From the NCBI RefSeq assembly GCF_900105725.1, contig NZ_FNLM01000021.1, positions 1 through 21,213 of the forward strand: 21,213 nucleotides of DNA, in the 5' to 3' direction. Below, in pieces: positions 8,168 to 14,930 of the stretch (positions within the stretch are counted from its first letter, which is position 1; every line of letters begins with the position of its first letter). The translations under genes and the position numbers were made by a program. Under the pieces are notes generated by a model. It saw nothing but the letters and a program-made list of their open reading frames with translations, was not told the DNA's origin and searched no databases. Source of the stretch: Gordonia westfalica (GTDB lineage Bacteria; Actinomycetota; Actinomycetes; Mycobacteriales; Mycobacteriaceae).

Positions 8168-8466
8168 TGGACCTCCACCACCCCACCCACCAGAGCGGCC
8201 TGACGCTTGGCAGCGCGCACCGCATTCGACTTCGTGTCATACGTTTTCGGGGAGATGGCGCCGGCGCTGCCGTTGCGGGCGATCTGCGCCCACTGGTAAC
8301 CCTTCCGGGTTCTCGTCACCACCACACGCACAGCAGTTCTCGCCGACGCCAAGGGCTGCACGACGTAGCCGCCATTGCCACCCGAGCCTCCGCCGACAGC
8401 CTGCACCTTGACCACCTCAACCGCCTTGAACGCCTCGCCGTCGAAAGCCTTCTTGTTGTTGCTCAT
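8164..8466 (-). CDS. 100-aa DUF1508/YegP-like small protein, segment 2 copy
   Basis: Intact; identical to 12,798-13,100. Confidence 0.75.
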   Translation of the reverse strand: MSNNKKAFDGEAFKAVEVVKVQAVGGGSGGNGGYVVQPLASARTAVRVVVTRTRKGYQWAQIARNGSAGAISPKTYDTKSNAVRAAKRQAALVGGVVEVQ

Positions 8467-8636
8467 TCGTTGTCTCCTTTGGTTCTCCCCACGCAGGGGA
8501 TGTGTCGTGTCTTCTCTGCACCTGTTGCGGGGGAACGGAGTACGCAAAGCTCCCCCGGCCTGGCCGCGCACTCAGGGCACGGCCTCTCGATCGCCCCCCA
8601 CAGGAGGTAGGACTCCGGAACCTCAGCCCACCGCAT
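8463..8636 (-). CDS. 57-aa Cys/His small zinc-finger-like protein, segment 2 copy
   Basis: Intact, with five C at 8552-8556; identical to 859-1,032. Confidence 0.75.
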   Translation of the reverse strand: MRWAEVPESYLLWGAIERPCPECAARPGELCVLRSPATGAEKTRHIPCVGRTKGDNE

Positions 8637-8970
8637 CGCACACCTCGACCCCGCCGGCATCATCGAGCAACGCCCACCGGCCCGACAGCAGGACAGCCAC
8701 ATCGCTGGACGGCTGCCGGAACTTCGACACCAACCAGCCCTTCGCGTACGCCTGCGCCGGATTGCGGCCGATGAAGTCATGGCAGCCGCGGCACACCAGC
8801 AGACAATTCGACAGGGCGTTGATCTGTGGGTCTTTCGATCCGCCCATGCCGCGGTTAGCTCGGTGGTGATAGTCCTGCCCTGTGCCGGTACACCAGTCGG
8901 TTTGGACTTCGCAGCGACCCATCGCCCGCACCGCAGCAGCAGCCTTCACATCCGCAGAGAAGCCCGTCAT
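8623..8970 (-). CDS. HNH endonuclease, segment 2 copy
   Basis: Intact 115 residues; identical to 12,295-12,642. Confidence 0.85.
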   Translation of the reverse strand: MTGFSADVKAAAAVRAMGRCEVQTDWCTGTGQDYHHRANRGMGGSKDPQINALSNCLLVCRGCHDFIGRNPAQAYAKGWLVSKFRQPSSDVAVLLSGRWALLDDAGGVEVCDAVG

Positions 8971-9797
8971 GACGCCGTCTTCCTCTGCTGCCACGCCACC
9001 GACGTCAACGCTGCCGGACAACGCCGCCCATGCCGCTCATACCGGCGCTTCATCGACGCCGGCAGCATCCCCACCCGACGCGATGCCTCCTCCGCCCCAA
9101 CACCCATCGACAGCAGATACTCGAAGTCGGAGAACAGGTCTTCGGCAGTGCGGGGTTTGTCCACCACTTCCGGCTCATAGGTGGGGTCATCGATACGGTC
9201 CTCATCCCACGCCAACGGAGGCAACCAACCTTTCGCCTTCGCCCGATGCCGCGCCTTCCGATCAGTTCCGGGAACCATCTGCAACTGCGCGAACAAGGAC
9301 GTCACATCCCGTGCTCGACGAACCGCAATGTTGCGGGACTGTCCGAGGAACAACTCCGAAGTGCTGCCATTCTCCGGCCAACCCAGACGGCTGATCAGAT
9401 CCGTCTGCGAATACCCGTTCGCCACCAACGCCTGCAATCGGCGGGTTGTGCCCAGGGCGGGGACGCGGTCCTGTCGCACAAACTCGACACCGGTACGCGG
9501 AACAGGGATTTGGAGGATGCGGTCGGCGGTAGCTTGGCGGACCTGTTTGCTCGGACCGTATCCGCGTTGCCCGTACAGCAGATGCTGGATGGTGCTGTGC
9601 GGGACGCCGAACTCCTCTTCGAGCCGTTTGTTCCCCACTCCTGCGTCACGCAGCTTGAGGATGTGCTCGCGTACAGGCTGGGCGTCGACCAGGTCGGGAG
9701 TCCAACGTCCGTAGGCGCGTTGCCGGCGGTGGTGTTGGGCGTAGTGCATTTCGCACATGCCGCGCGCTTTGACGGGCTTCCCGCATTGGCAGGTCAT
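8967..9797 (-). CDS. 276-aa zinc-knuckle multi-HTH protein, segment 2 copy
   Basis: Intact; identical to 11,468-12,298. Confidence 0.8.
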   Translation of the reverse strand: MTCQCGKPVKARGMCEMHYAQHHRRQRAYGRWTPDLVDAQPVREHILKLRDAGVGNKRLEEEFGVPHSTIQHLLYGQRGYGPSKQVRQATADRILQIPVPRTGVEFVRQDRVPALGTTRRLQALVANGYSQTDLISRLGWPENGSTSELFLGQSRNIAVRRARDVTSLFAQLQMVPGTDRKARHRAKAKGWLPPLAWDEDRIDDPTYEPEVVDKPRTAEDLFSDFEYLLSMGVGAEEASRRVGMLPASMKRRYERHGRRCPAALTSVAWQQRKTAS

Positions 9798-10180
9798 GCC
9801 GCCCCCTGCTTCCACATGGCCTGACGTTCACGCGGAGTCGTACCCCCAACCACACCGTGCGGTTCACGGTTGTCCAACGCCCACTGCAAACACACCTCCC
9901 GGCGGTCACAGCCGGCGCAGATCCGTTTCGCGTCAGCGGTTTGCGTCACCCCGTAATGGGAGGGAAAGAACGCGTCCGGGTCTGAGGAGGCGCAGGGAGC
10001 GCCCTCATGCCAGGCCGGCGGTTTCGGCAGATCAGAAACATTCCGGTTGCGGTTCAACACATTCGCACCGGGGAACGTGTTCGACGACCCCAACGCCTGC
10101 TTCTTCTCGTCCAGGGTGTTGGATCTTCTGCCCTGATCCATTCGGGTGGTGGAGGGTTCGATGTGGAAGCCGTTACTCAT
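9794..10180 (-). CDS. WhiB-family transcriptional regulator (intact copy)
   Basis: 128-residue WhiB-like protein, a family of [4Fe-4S]-cluster transcription factors restricted to actinobacteria and their phages. The four cluster cysteines are Cys63, Cys88, Cys91 and Cys97 (the C-Xn-C-X2-C-X5-C signature). DPDAFFP follows the first Cys, and a GVVGG turn at 109-113 corresponds to the usual GVWGG. A basic TPRERQ tail follows. Residues 1-55 are a low-complexity extension longer than in minimal WhiB proteins. ATG start with AGGAG 9 nt upstream. The 5' end overlaps the 52-aa gene by 8 nt, and its TGA overlaps the next ATG. Phage WhiB proteins can repress or compete with host WhiB regulators. Host-gene control or regulation of its own operon is inferred, not shown. 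Segment 3 has a frameshift near residue 112. Confidence 0.93.
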   Translation of the reverse strand: MSNGFHIEPSTTRMDQGRRSNTLDEKKQALGSSNTFPGANVLNRNRNVSDLPKPPAWHEGAPCASSDPDAFFPSHYGVTQTADAKRICAGCDRREVCLQWALDNREPHGVVGGTTPRERQAMWKQGAA

Positions 10181-10331
10181 GGGTGTATCTCCTGAGGATG
10201 TCTTGAGCGTCGTGATGGGCCAGGCAATTCGGGCATGGGATGATGTCGCCGGTGCGGTCTCCCCAGCGCATACGGACCATGTGGCCGTAGCCGAGATCGA
10301 AACCACACACCCCGCAAATAGGGCGGCTCAT
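10173..10331 (-). CDS. 52-aa zinc-ribbon-like protein, segment 2 copy
   Basis: Intact; identical to 10,935-11,093. Confidence 0.75.
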   Translation of the reverse strand: MSRPICGVCGFDLGYGHMVRMRWGDRTGDIIPCPNCLAHHDAQDILRRYTHE

Positions 10332-10590
10332 GACGCCTCCTCGAAGAGGGATGGTTGGTCGTCAACTGCCGTGATCGACCAGCCATGGACGAACGCGCCA
10401 GGGAGTCCGCTGTCGAGCAGTCGGCCCGCGTCATCTGTCCGTATGCGACGAGGCAGGACGGTGCGCCGCTGTTCGCCGCGGCCTTCGATCCATCGCGGTG
10501 GTGGAAGGTGAGCCGCCTTCGAGGAACAGCACTGCGGTCGCCCGCACGCCACACTGCGCCTGGAACCGCGACGGCTCACGTGCGGCGAAG
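10328..10590 (-). pseudogene. Phage adenine methyltransferase (Dam family), C-terminal part, segment 2 copy
   Basis: Reverse copy of the methyltransferase C-terminal region, decaying into junction 2. The C-terminal tail is correct here and reads GAFVHGWSITAVDDQPSLF. One C is missing at 10439-10440 (and another near 10,519), so the frame is lost between the conserved core and the tail. Combined with segment 3, which has the opposite error, a continuous protein is recovered. Confidence 0.75.
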
Positions 10591-10640
10591 GGCGCGTGTG
10601 GTGCAACCCGCCTACTCCAATGTGTGGCGGTGGCTCGACC
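10540..10640. other. Fold-back junction 2 (inside methyltransferase gene)
   Basis: Minus-oriented sequence degrades from about 10,540 and stops near 10,590. It is followed at once by plus-oriented methyltransferase sequence from 10,593. The two arms are asymmetric: the plus arm extends roughly 60 nt further into the gene than the minus arm, so the geometric centre (10,633) is not the turning point. Confidence 0.8.
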
Positions 10641-10938
10641 GGCTCGCCAACCACGGCACCGGCACCGCACTGATCTTCGCCCGCACCGAGACCGCCGGAT
10701 TCCAGGCGCAGGTGTGGCGGCGGGCGACCGCAGTGCTGTTCCTCGAAGGGCGGCTCACCTTCCACCACCGCGATGGATCGAAGGCCGCGGCGAACAGCGG
10801 CGCACCGTCCTGCCTCGTCGCATACGGGACAGATGACGCGGGCCGACTGCTCGACAGCGGACTCCTGGCGCGTTCGTCCATGGCTGGTCGATCACGGCAG
10901 TTGACGACCAACCATCCCTCTTCGAGGAGGCGTCATGA
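10593..10938 (+). pseudogene. dam: Phage N-6-adenine methyltransferase (Dam family), 5'-truncated, segment 3 copy
   Basis: Member of the phage Dam-type DNA N6-adenine methyltransferases (Pfam Dam, PF05869), which transfer a methyl group from S-adenosylmethionine to adenine in DNA. Restoring one C near 10,611 gives RVWCNPPYS, containing the catalytic NPPY motif. The following conserved core reads ALIFARTETAGFQAQVW, then VLFLEGRLTFHHRDG and GAPSCLVAYG. One C is also missing at 10864-10865. Segment 2 supplies the correct tail, ending EEAS, with a TGA that overlaps the next ATG. About 115 residues are recovered. The N-terminal part, including the SAM-binding region upstream of NPPY, is lost at the fold-back. 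Likely roles are protection from host restriction or marking phage DNA. Confidence 0.82.
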
Positions 10939-11093
10939 GCCGCCCTATTTGCGGGGTGTGTGGTTTCGATCTCGGCTACGGCCACATGGTCCGTATGCGC
11001 TGGGGAGACCGCACCGGCGACATCATCCCATGCCCGAATTGCCTGGCCCATCACGACGCTCAAGACATCCTCAGGAGATACACCCATGAGTAA
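10935..11093 (+). CDS. 52-aa zinc-ribbon-like protein
   Basis: Tiny protein with two Cys pairs, CGVC at 6-9 and CPNC at 33-36, about 24 residues apart. This is the geometry of a zinc ribbon or rubredoxin-like knuckle. No catalytic residues are apparent; nucleic-acid or protein binding is an inference. ATG overlaps the methyltransferase stop (ATGA), and the end overlaps the WhiB start by 8 nt, with WhiB's AGGAG inside this gene. Placement directly between a methyltransferase and WhiB suggests co-expression with both. Confidence 0.75.
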   Translation: MSRPICGVCGFDLGYGHMVRMRWGDRTGDIIPCPNCLAHHDAQDILRRYTHE

Positions 11094-11471
11094 CGGCTTC
11101 CACATCGAACCCTCCACCACCCGAATGGATCAGGGCAGAAGATCCAACACCCTGGACGAGAAGAAGCAGGCGTTGGGGTCGTCGAACACGTTCCCCGGTG
11201 CGAATGTGTTGAACCGCAACCGGAATGTTTCTGATCTGCCGAAACCGCCGGCCTGGCATGAGGGCGCTCCCTGCGCCTCCTCAGACCCGGACGCGTTCTT
11301 TCCCTCCCATTACGGGGTGACGCAAACCGCTGACGCGAAACGGATCTGCGCCGGCTGTGACCGCCGGGAGGTGTGTTTGCAGTGGGCGTTGGACAACCGT
11401 GAACCGCACGGTGTGGTTGGGGTACGACTCCGCGTGAACGTCAGGCCATGTGGAAGCAGGGGGCGGCATGA
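11086..11471 (+). pseudogene. WhiB-family regulator, frame-broken segment 3 copy
   Basis: Identical to 9,794-10,180 up to about residue 112. There one G is missing (four at 11419-11422 against five in segment 2), so the GVVGG turn and basic tail are lost to a frame that runs on to 11,619. All four cluster cysteines remain upstream of the break. Confidence 0.88.
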
Positions 11472-12298
11472 CCTGCCAATGCGGGAAGCCCGTCAAAGCG
11501 CGCGGCATGTGCGAAATGCACTACGCCCAACACCACCGCCGGCAACGCGCCTACGGACGTTGGACTCCCGACCTGGTCGACGCCCAGCCTGTACGCGAGC
11601 ACATCCTCAAGCTGCGTGACGCAGGAGTGGGGAACAAACGGCTCGAAGAGGAGTTCGGCGTCCCGCACAGCACCATCCAGCATCTGCTGTACGGGCAACG
11701 CGGATACGGTCCGAGCAAACAGGTCCGCCAAGCTACCGCCGACCGCATCCTCCAAATCCCTGTTCCGCGTACCGGTGTCGAGTTTGTGCGACAGGACCGC
11801 GTCCCCGCCCTGGGCACAACCCGCCGATTGCAGGCGTTGGTGGCGAACGGGTATTCGCAGACGGATCTGATCAGCCGTCTGGGTTGGCCGGAGAATGGCA
11901 GCACTTCGGAGTTGTTCCTCGGACAGTCCCGCAACATTGCGGTTCGTCGAGCACGGGATGTGACGTCCTTGTTCGCGCAGTTGCAGATGGTTCCCGGAAC
12001 TGATCGGAAGGCGCGGCATCGGGCGAAGGCGAAAGGTTGGTTGCCTCCGTTGGCGTGGGATGAGGACCGTATCGATGACCCCACCTATGAGCCGGAAGTG
12101 GTGGACAAACCCCGCACTGCCGAAGACCTGTTCTCCGACTTCGAGTATCTGCTGTCGATGGGTGTTGGGGCGGAGGAGGCATCGCGTCGGGTGGGGATGC
12201 TGCCGGCGTCGATGAAGCGCCGGTATGAGCGGCATGGGCGGCGTTGTCCGGCAGCGTTGACGTCGGTGGCGTGGCAGCAGAGGAAGACGGCGTCATGA
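11468..12298 (+). CDS. 276-aa zinc-knuckle multi-HTH DNA-binding protein
   Basis: Start chosen at 11,468 because it overlaps the WhiB stop as ATGA; a start six codons upstream is also open. The N-terminus has Cys3, Cys5, Cys15 and His18 in CQCGKPVKARGMCEMHY, a likely zinc knuckle. Three stretches look like helix-turn-helix units: ~42-76 (AGVGNKRLEEEFGVPHSTI), ~117-150 (NGYSQTDLISRLGW) and ~221-253 (MGVGAEEASRRVGML). A basic patch KARHRAKAKGW lies at ~181-191. The architecture suggests sequence-specific DNA binding, as in phage HTH regulators or a small recombination/terminase-like protein. No catalytic motif is visible. Stop overlaps the HNH start (ATGA). Confidence 0.82.
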   Translation: MTCQCGKPVKARGMCEMHYAQHHRRQRAYGRWTPDLVDAQPVREHILKLRDAGVGNKRLEEEFGVPHSTIQHLLYGQRGYGPSKQVRQATADRILQIPVPRTGVEFVRQDRVPALGTTRRLQALVANGYSQTDLISRLGWPENGSTSELFLGQSRNIAVRRARDVTSLFAQLQMVPGTDRKARHRAKAKGWLPPLAWDEDRIDDPTYEPEVVDKPRTAEDLFSDFEYLLSMGVGAEEASRRVGMLPASMKRRYERHGRRCPAALTSVAWQQRKTAS

Positions 12299-12642
12299 CG
12301 GGCTTCTCTGCGGATGTGAAGGCTGCTGCTGCGGTGCGGGCGATGGGTCGCTGCGAAGTCCAAACCGACTGGTGTACCGGCACAGGGCAGGACTATCACC
12401 ACCGAGCTAACCGCGGCATGGGCGGATCGAAAGACCCACAGATCAACGCCCTGTCGAATTGTCTGCTGGTGTGCCGCGGCTGCCATGACTTCATCGGCCG
12501 CAATCCGGCGCAGGCGTACGCGAAGGGCTGGTTGGTGTCGAAGTTCCGGCAGCCGTCCAGCGATGTGGCTGTCCTGCTGTCGGGCCGGTGGGCGTTGCTC
12601 GATGATGCCGGCGGGGTCGAGGTGTGCGATGCGGTGGGCTGA
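12295..12642 (+). CDS. HNH endonuclease
   Basis: 115-residue single-domain HNH nuclease, a beta-beta-alpha-metal fold that cleaves DNA using a divalent metal. Zinc-type cysteines are Cys20, Cys27, Cys60 and Cys63. The catalytic core is HHR at 35-37, followed by RGMGGS, then Asn55 in LSNCL and His64 in CRGCH. The C-terminal GWLV region and a short beta-rich tail are typical of small phage HNH proteins. In actinophages such proteins may assist DNA packaging, act as homing-like nucleases or attack competing DNA. Its position far from any terminase here argues weakly against packaging. ATG overlaps the upstream stop; its end overlaps the 57-aa gene by 14 nt. Confidence 0.9.
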   Translation: MTGFSADVKAAAAVRAMGRCEVQTDWCTGTGQDYHHRANRGMGGSKDPQINALSNCLLVCRGCHDFIGRNPAQAYAKGWLVSKFRQPSSDVAVLLSGRWALLDDAGGVEVCDAVG

Positions 12643-12801
12643 GGTTCCGGAGTCCTACCTCCTGTGGGGGGCGATCGAGAGGCCGTGCCCTGAGTGCGCG
12701 GCCAGGCCGGGGAGCTTTGCGTACTCCGTTCCCCCGCAACAGGTGCAGAGAAGACACGACACATCCCCTGCGTGGGGAGAACCAAAGGAGACAACGAATG
12801 A
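12629..12801 (+). pseudogene. 57-aa Cys/His small protein, frame-broken segment 3 copy
   Basis: Four G at 12709-12712 instead of five shift the frame after about residue 27, and reading then fuses into the next gene's frame. The intact copies are 859-1,032 and 8,463-8,636. Confidence 0.75.
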
Positions 12802-13100
12802 GCAACAACAAGAAGGCTTTCGACGGCGAGGCGTTCAAGGCGGTTGAGGTGGTCAAGGTGCAGGCTGTCGGCGGAGGCTCGGGTGGCAATGGCGGCTACG
12901 TCGTGCAGCCCTTGGCGTCGGCGAGAACTGCTGTGCGTGTGGTGGTGACGAGAACCCGGAAGGGTTACCAGTGGGCGCAGATCGCCCGCAACGGCAGCGC
13001 CGGCGCCATCTCCCCGAAAACGTATGACACGAAGTCGAATGCGGTGCGCGCTGCCAAGCGTCAGGCCGCTCTGGTGGGTGGGGTGGTGGAGGTCCAGTGA
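12798..13100 (+). CDS. 100-aa DUF1508/YegP-like small protein
   Basis: Gly-rich linker GGGSGGNGGY at ~25-34, then a core at ~56-90 (GYQWAQIARNGSAGAISPKT, followed by a Ser/Asn-initiated helix with AVRAAKRQA). This follows the DUF1508/YegP layout: aromatic strand, Arg-Asn-Gly turn, second strand, helix. The next gene (119 aa) has a similar core, so the pair may be diverged paralogues. Function is unknown for the family. A clear GGAG ribosome-binding site sits 8-9 nt before the ATG. The ATG overlaps the preceding stop, and the stop overlaps the next GTG (GTGA). Confidence 0.75.
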   Translation: MSNNKKAFDGEAFKAVEVVKVQAVGGGSGGNGGYVVQPLASARTAVRVVVTRTRKGYQWAQIARNGSAGAISPKTYDTKSNAVRAAKRQAALVGGVVEVQ

Positions 13101-13455
13101 TCGTCTACGAGAACATCCCGGAGAAGGTGTCTGAGTATCGCGGCACCATCGAGGTGTACGAGGACGAGATCTTGCAGGTCGACCTCGATGCCAAGAGCGT
13201 GGTCGCCAGACATCCCGAGTGGCGTTGGCGGTGTAAGTCCCGCAACGGTCAGATCCTCGCTCAGGGGAAGGCTATCGGCGTAGGTCGGGGGCTCTCAACG
13301 CCATCGACACCCAGTACGCGGCGCGGTTGAAGGTTGGTGGCATCAACTACGACGTGGTCCCGCGTGGGCAAGAACGGCAGATGCTCGTCTGCCCGTGGCG
13401 TGTGGTGATCCTCGACCGCCACGGAGACATCGACAAGATCGGAGCACTCTACTGA
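13097..13455 (+). pseudogene. 119-aa DUF1508/YegP-like protein, frame-broken segment 3 copy
   Basis: Four G at 13264-13267 instead of five cut the reading to 77 residues. The intact copy is 1,328-1,687. Confidence 0.75.
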
Positions 13456-13673
13456 TGAGCGAGGACAACCCCGTATCCCGCAACCTGCCGGGAAACCCTT
13501 TCACCGATAACTACGCGGCCATGACGGCTGAGCAGTCCGCATGGTTCGCCATCGCCTACGAGATTCGCACACTCACCATCGCCCTCACGGAGCAGACATA
13601 CAACCTGAACGGCAGTCCTCTCTGTGACGAACTGCGAGATCGGCTGGGCCTGAACGGCGGCGGTGTGTCATGA
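13455..13673 (+). CDS. 72-aa hypothetical protein
   Basis: Not recognised. N-terminal NPVSRNLPGNPFTDNYAAM, then a predicted helix EQSAWFAIAYEIRTLTIAL and a hydrophilic C-terminus ending LGLNGGGVS. No Cys pairs beyond a single Cys and no membrane span long enough for insertion. ATG shares one base with the preceding stop (TGATG), and its stop overlaps the next ATG (ATGA), so translation is probably coupled. Conserved in three segments without indels. Confidence 0.7.
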   Translation: MSEDNPVSRNLPGNPFTDNYAAMTAEQSAWFAIAYEIRTLTIALTEQTYNLNGSPLCDELRDRLGLNGGGVS

Positions 13674-14104
13674 CTCGCATCCTTGGTGTGTCCGCTGTAC
13701 CGGGTTTCTTCCCACCCGGACCTGTTGATTGGTCGAACGGGCAGACGTTGGTGCCGGCCGAAGACCTGGAGCAGGCGCAGGCACGCATCGCCGAACTCGA
13801 AGTGGCGCTGAGAAGGAAGCGGCTCATCTTCGACCAGGTATGCAACGACCGTGCCGCCCTCAATGCTGACGTCAATCGCTTATCCGCTGACCGTCTCGAA
13901 TCTGAGGCCACCGCAGACGATGTGGTGGAGAAGGCCGAACAGTTCACAGCCGAGCAAGTACGCGACGCCATCATCGAGGTGTTGGACCAGAACGCGGTGT
14001 CGCTGTGGCTGCCCTACGGGGACACACCTCACGGCACCGTCCATCCCGAAGATGTCGGCCATGTCGCCCGATGGGTAGTTGCAAAGCTGCGGGGGGAGTC
14101 ATGA
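13670..14104 (+). CDS. 144-aa coiled-coil protein, paralogue of the 241-aa protein
   Basis: N-terminal segment with PVDWSNGQTLVPAEDLEQA, then a heptad-rich coiled coil at ~34-100 (ARIAELEVALRRKR onward), the block RLESEATADDVVE at ~75-87 and a C-terminal domain ending VVAKLRGES. The coiled coil and the RLESEATADDVVE block are shared with the 241-aa protein downstream, including perfect DNA identity over 24 and 40 nt. The pair probably arose by duplication. No enzymatic motif; a structural or adaptor role is inferred from the coiled coil. Both ends overlap neighbours by ATGA. Confidence 0.75.
   Translation: MTRILGVSAVPGFFPPGPVDWSNGQTLVPAEDLEQAQARIAELEVALRRKRLIFDQVCNDRAALNADVNRLSADRLESEATADDVVEKAEQFTAEQVRDAIIEVLDQNAVSLWLPYGDTPHGTVHPEDVGHVARWVVAKLRGES
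13892..13931 (+). repeat. 40-nt block shared with the 241-aa gene (copy A)
   Basis: Identical to 15,409-15,448 and in the same reading frame (RLESEATADDVVE). A second identical 24-nt block lies at 13,779-13,802 and 15,050-15,073 (ARIAELE). Confidence 0.9.
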
Positions 14105-14367
14105 CCGATCCCGCCGTAGACGCAGCACAGAGGGCGTGTGAACCGCATGGCGTCTCGCACTTCGTCGGCCCGGGAAGGTACGCCCTGCGTGGTGCCCGTG
14201 AAGCCCTCGCACCACTCCGGGAACTGCATCGGCTCGACGGCTGCCCCGAACGCGACGACTGTACCGATCCCGAACACCTGACGCTGTGCTCGGGCTGCTA
14301 CCAGGAATGGCCCTGCCGCACCGCACCCCTCATCTATTCCTCTGACGAGTTGGGAGATACCCCATGA
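14101..14367 (+). CDS. 88-aa Cys-rich protein (only intact copy)
   Basis: Six cysteines: Cys13, 48, 54, 63, 66 and 72. The C-terminal motif CSGCYQEWPCRTAPLIY resembles the CxxCxxxWPCxT signature seen in many small actinobacterial phage proteins of unknown function, probably a zinc-binding fold. ATG overlaps the preceding stop, and the stop overlaps the next ATG. The other three copies are all broken by one-base losses: at 2436 in segment 1, and in the minus-oriented segments at 7018-7020 and 20,567-20,569. The intact frame is supported by the motif and the matching gene overlaps. Confidence 0.72.
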   Translation: MTDPAVDAAQRACEPHGVSHFVGPGRYALRGAREALAPLRELHRLDGCPERDDCTDPEHLTLCSGCYQEWPCRTAPLIYSSDELGDTP

Positions 14368-14537
14368 CACCCACACCCGCCGAGATCGCGGCGGCACACC
14401 AGTCGTACGAGTGGGCAGGTGGCGTGTGCTGCACCTGCGGCCCCGACTACTACATCAACGACGCCGAGCATGGTGCCCACGTCATCGCTGCTCTGTCTGA
14501 GCACTACCACTGCCCACGTCATCGCTGCTCTGTCTGA
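14364..14537 (+). CDS. 5' half of split CxCG protein (57-aa reading)
   Basis: Starts ATG overlapping the preceding stop. Residues ~16-50 read YEWAGGVCCTCGPDYYI and then AEHGAHVIAALSEHYH, a CxCG-plus-His layout seen in small phage proteins. The frame then runs into the second copy of a 37-bp duplication and stops after seven unrelated residues. If one copy of the duplication is removed, this half joins the frame of 14,419-14,739 to give one protein of about 111 residues ending at 14,739. That is the likely ancestral gene. Possible readings are a real recent mutation in the sampled molecule, or an artefact fixed before the fold-back. Confidence 0.55.
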   Translation: MTPTPAEIAAAHQSYEWAGGVCCTCGPDYYINDAEHGAHVIAALSEHYHCPRHRCSV

Positions 14538-14739
14538 GCACTACCACCTACTACCCAAGGCGGAACCGGGCGGCGAAGACGACGACCGCGCCGAGTGGCT
14601 GGACGGGGAAGTGATGGCCGCCCGAGGCAAGCGGGTGGTGCGGCTCTACTTCGAGGACCCTCGCAATACGCCTGAGGATGCCCGCGAACTCGCATCCGCC
14701 CTGGCGTCTGCTGCTGATGTTGCGGAGGAGCCGAGATGA
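14419..14739 (+). CDS. 3' half of split CxCG protein
   Basis: Open from a GTG at 14,419, but residues before about 14,511 are a shadow of the 5' half. Genuine coding probably begins in the second 37-bp copy (HVIAALSEHYHLLPKAE), followed by an acidic stretch GGEDDDRAEWLDGEV, a strand KRVVRLYFED and a helix ending AADVAEEPR. Its stop overlaps the ATG of the 64-aa gene. If the duplication is real, this half would need re-initiation or frameshifting to be made, because no ATG lies near its true start. Confidence 0.55.
   Translation: MACAAPAAPTTTSTTPSMVPTSSLLCLSTTTAHVIAALSEHYHLLPKAEPGGEDDDRAEWLDGEVMAARGKRVVRLYFEDPRNTPEDARELASALASAADVAEEPR
14474..14547 (+). repeat. 37-bp perfect tandem duplication, segment 3
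   Basis: Perfect copies at 14,474-14,510 and 14,511-14,547. They break the frame of the CxCG protein between its two halves. Confidence 0.95.
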
Positions 14740-14930
14740 GCGACGCAGACGAAAAGGCGGTCGCTGAGGCGCTATACGCGGTCGAGAGCGTGCACCACTT
14801 CCACGGCACTGAATGCCTCTGCGGCTTCAACTCTCACCGGGCGCGCGAACGCACCGCCCACATCACACGCCTGGCCCTAGGGGAGCTGTTGGGCCACGAC
14901 TTCGTCAGAAAGGCGGCATTCGATGTCTGA
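14736..14930 (+). CDS. 64-aa CxCG/His small protein
   Basis: Helical N-terminus (EKAVAEALYAVE), then HHFHGTECLCGFNSHRARER and a helix with THITRLALGELLG-like spacing. The CxCG followed by basic residues and a later His matches the layout of the upstream split protein, so both may be related small zinc-binding proteins. Function unknown. ATG overlaps the preceding stop; the last 8 nt overlap the 241-aa gene. Confidence 0.7.
   Translation: MSDADEKAVAEALYAVESVHHFHGTECLCGFNSHRARERTAHITRLALGELLGHDFVRKAAFDV

Larger units (their letters stand above)
4776..10590 (-). repeat. Segment 2 of fold-back repeat (reverse orientation)
   Basis: Reverse-complement copy of the template. Positions pair with segment 1 so that the two coordinates add up to about 9,496 (9,495 beyond the indel near 8,000). 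They pair with segment 3 so that they add up to about 21,266. Genes run on the minus strand in the same order. It holds the only intact WhiB copy. Confidence 0.95.

Noticed and set aside
10355..11089. 244-codon plus-strand frame across junction 2
   Set aside because: It joins antisense tip sequence, the methyltransferase core and an out-of-frame tail. The methyltransferase core is real, but its limits are artefacts of the fold-back and of indels.
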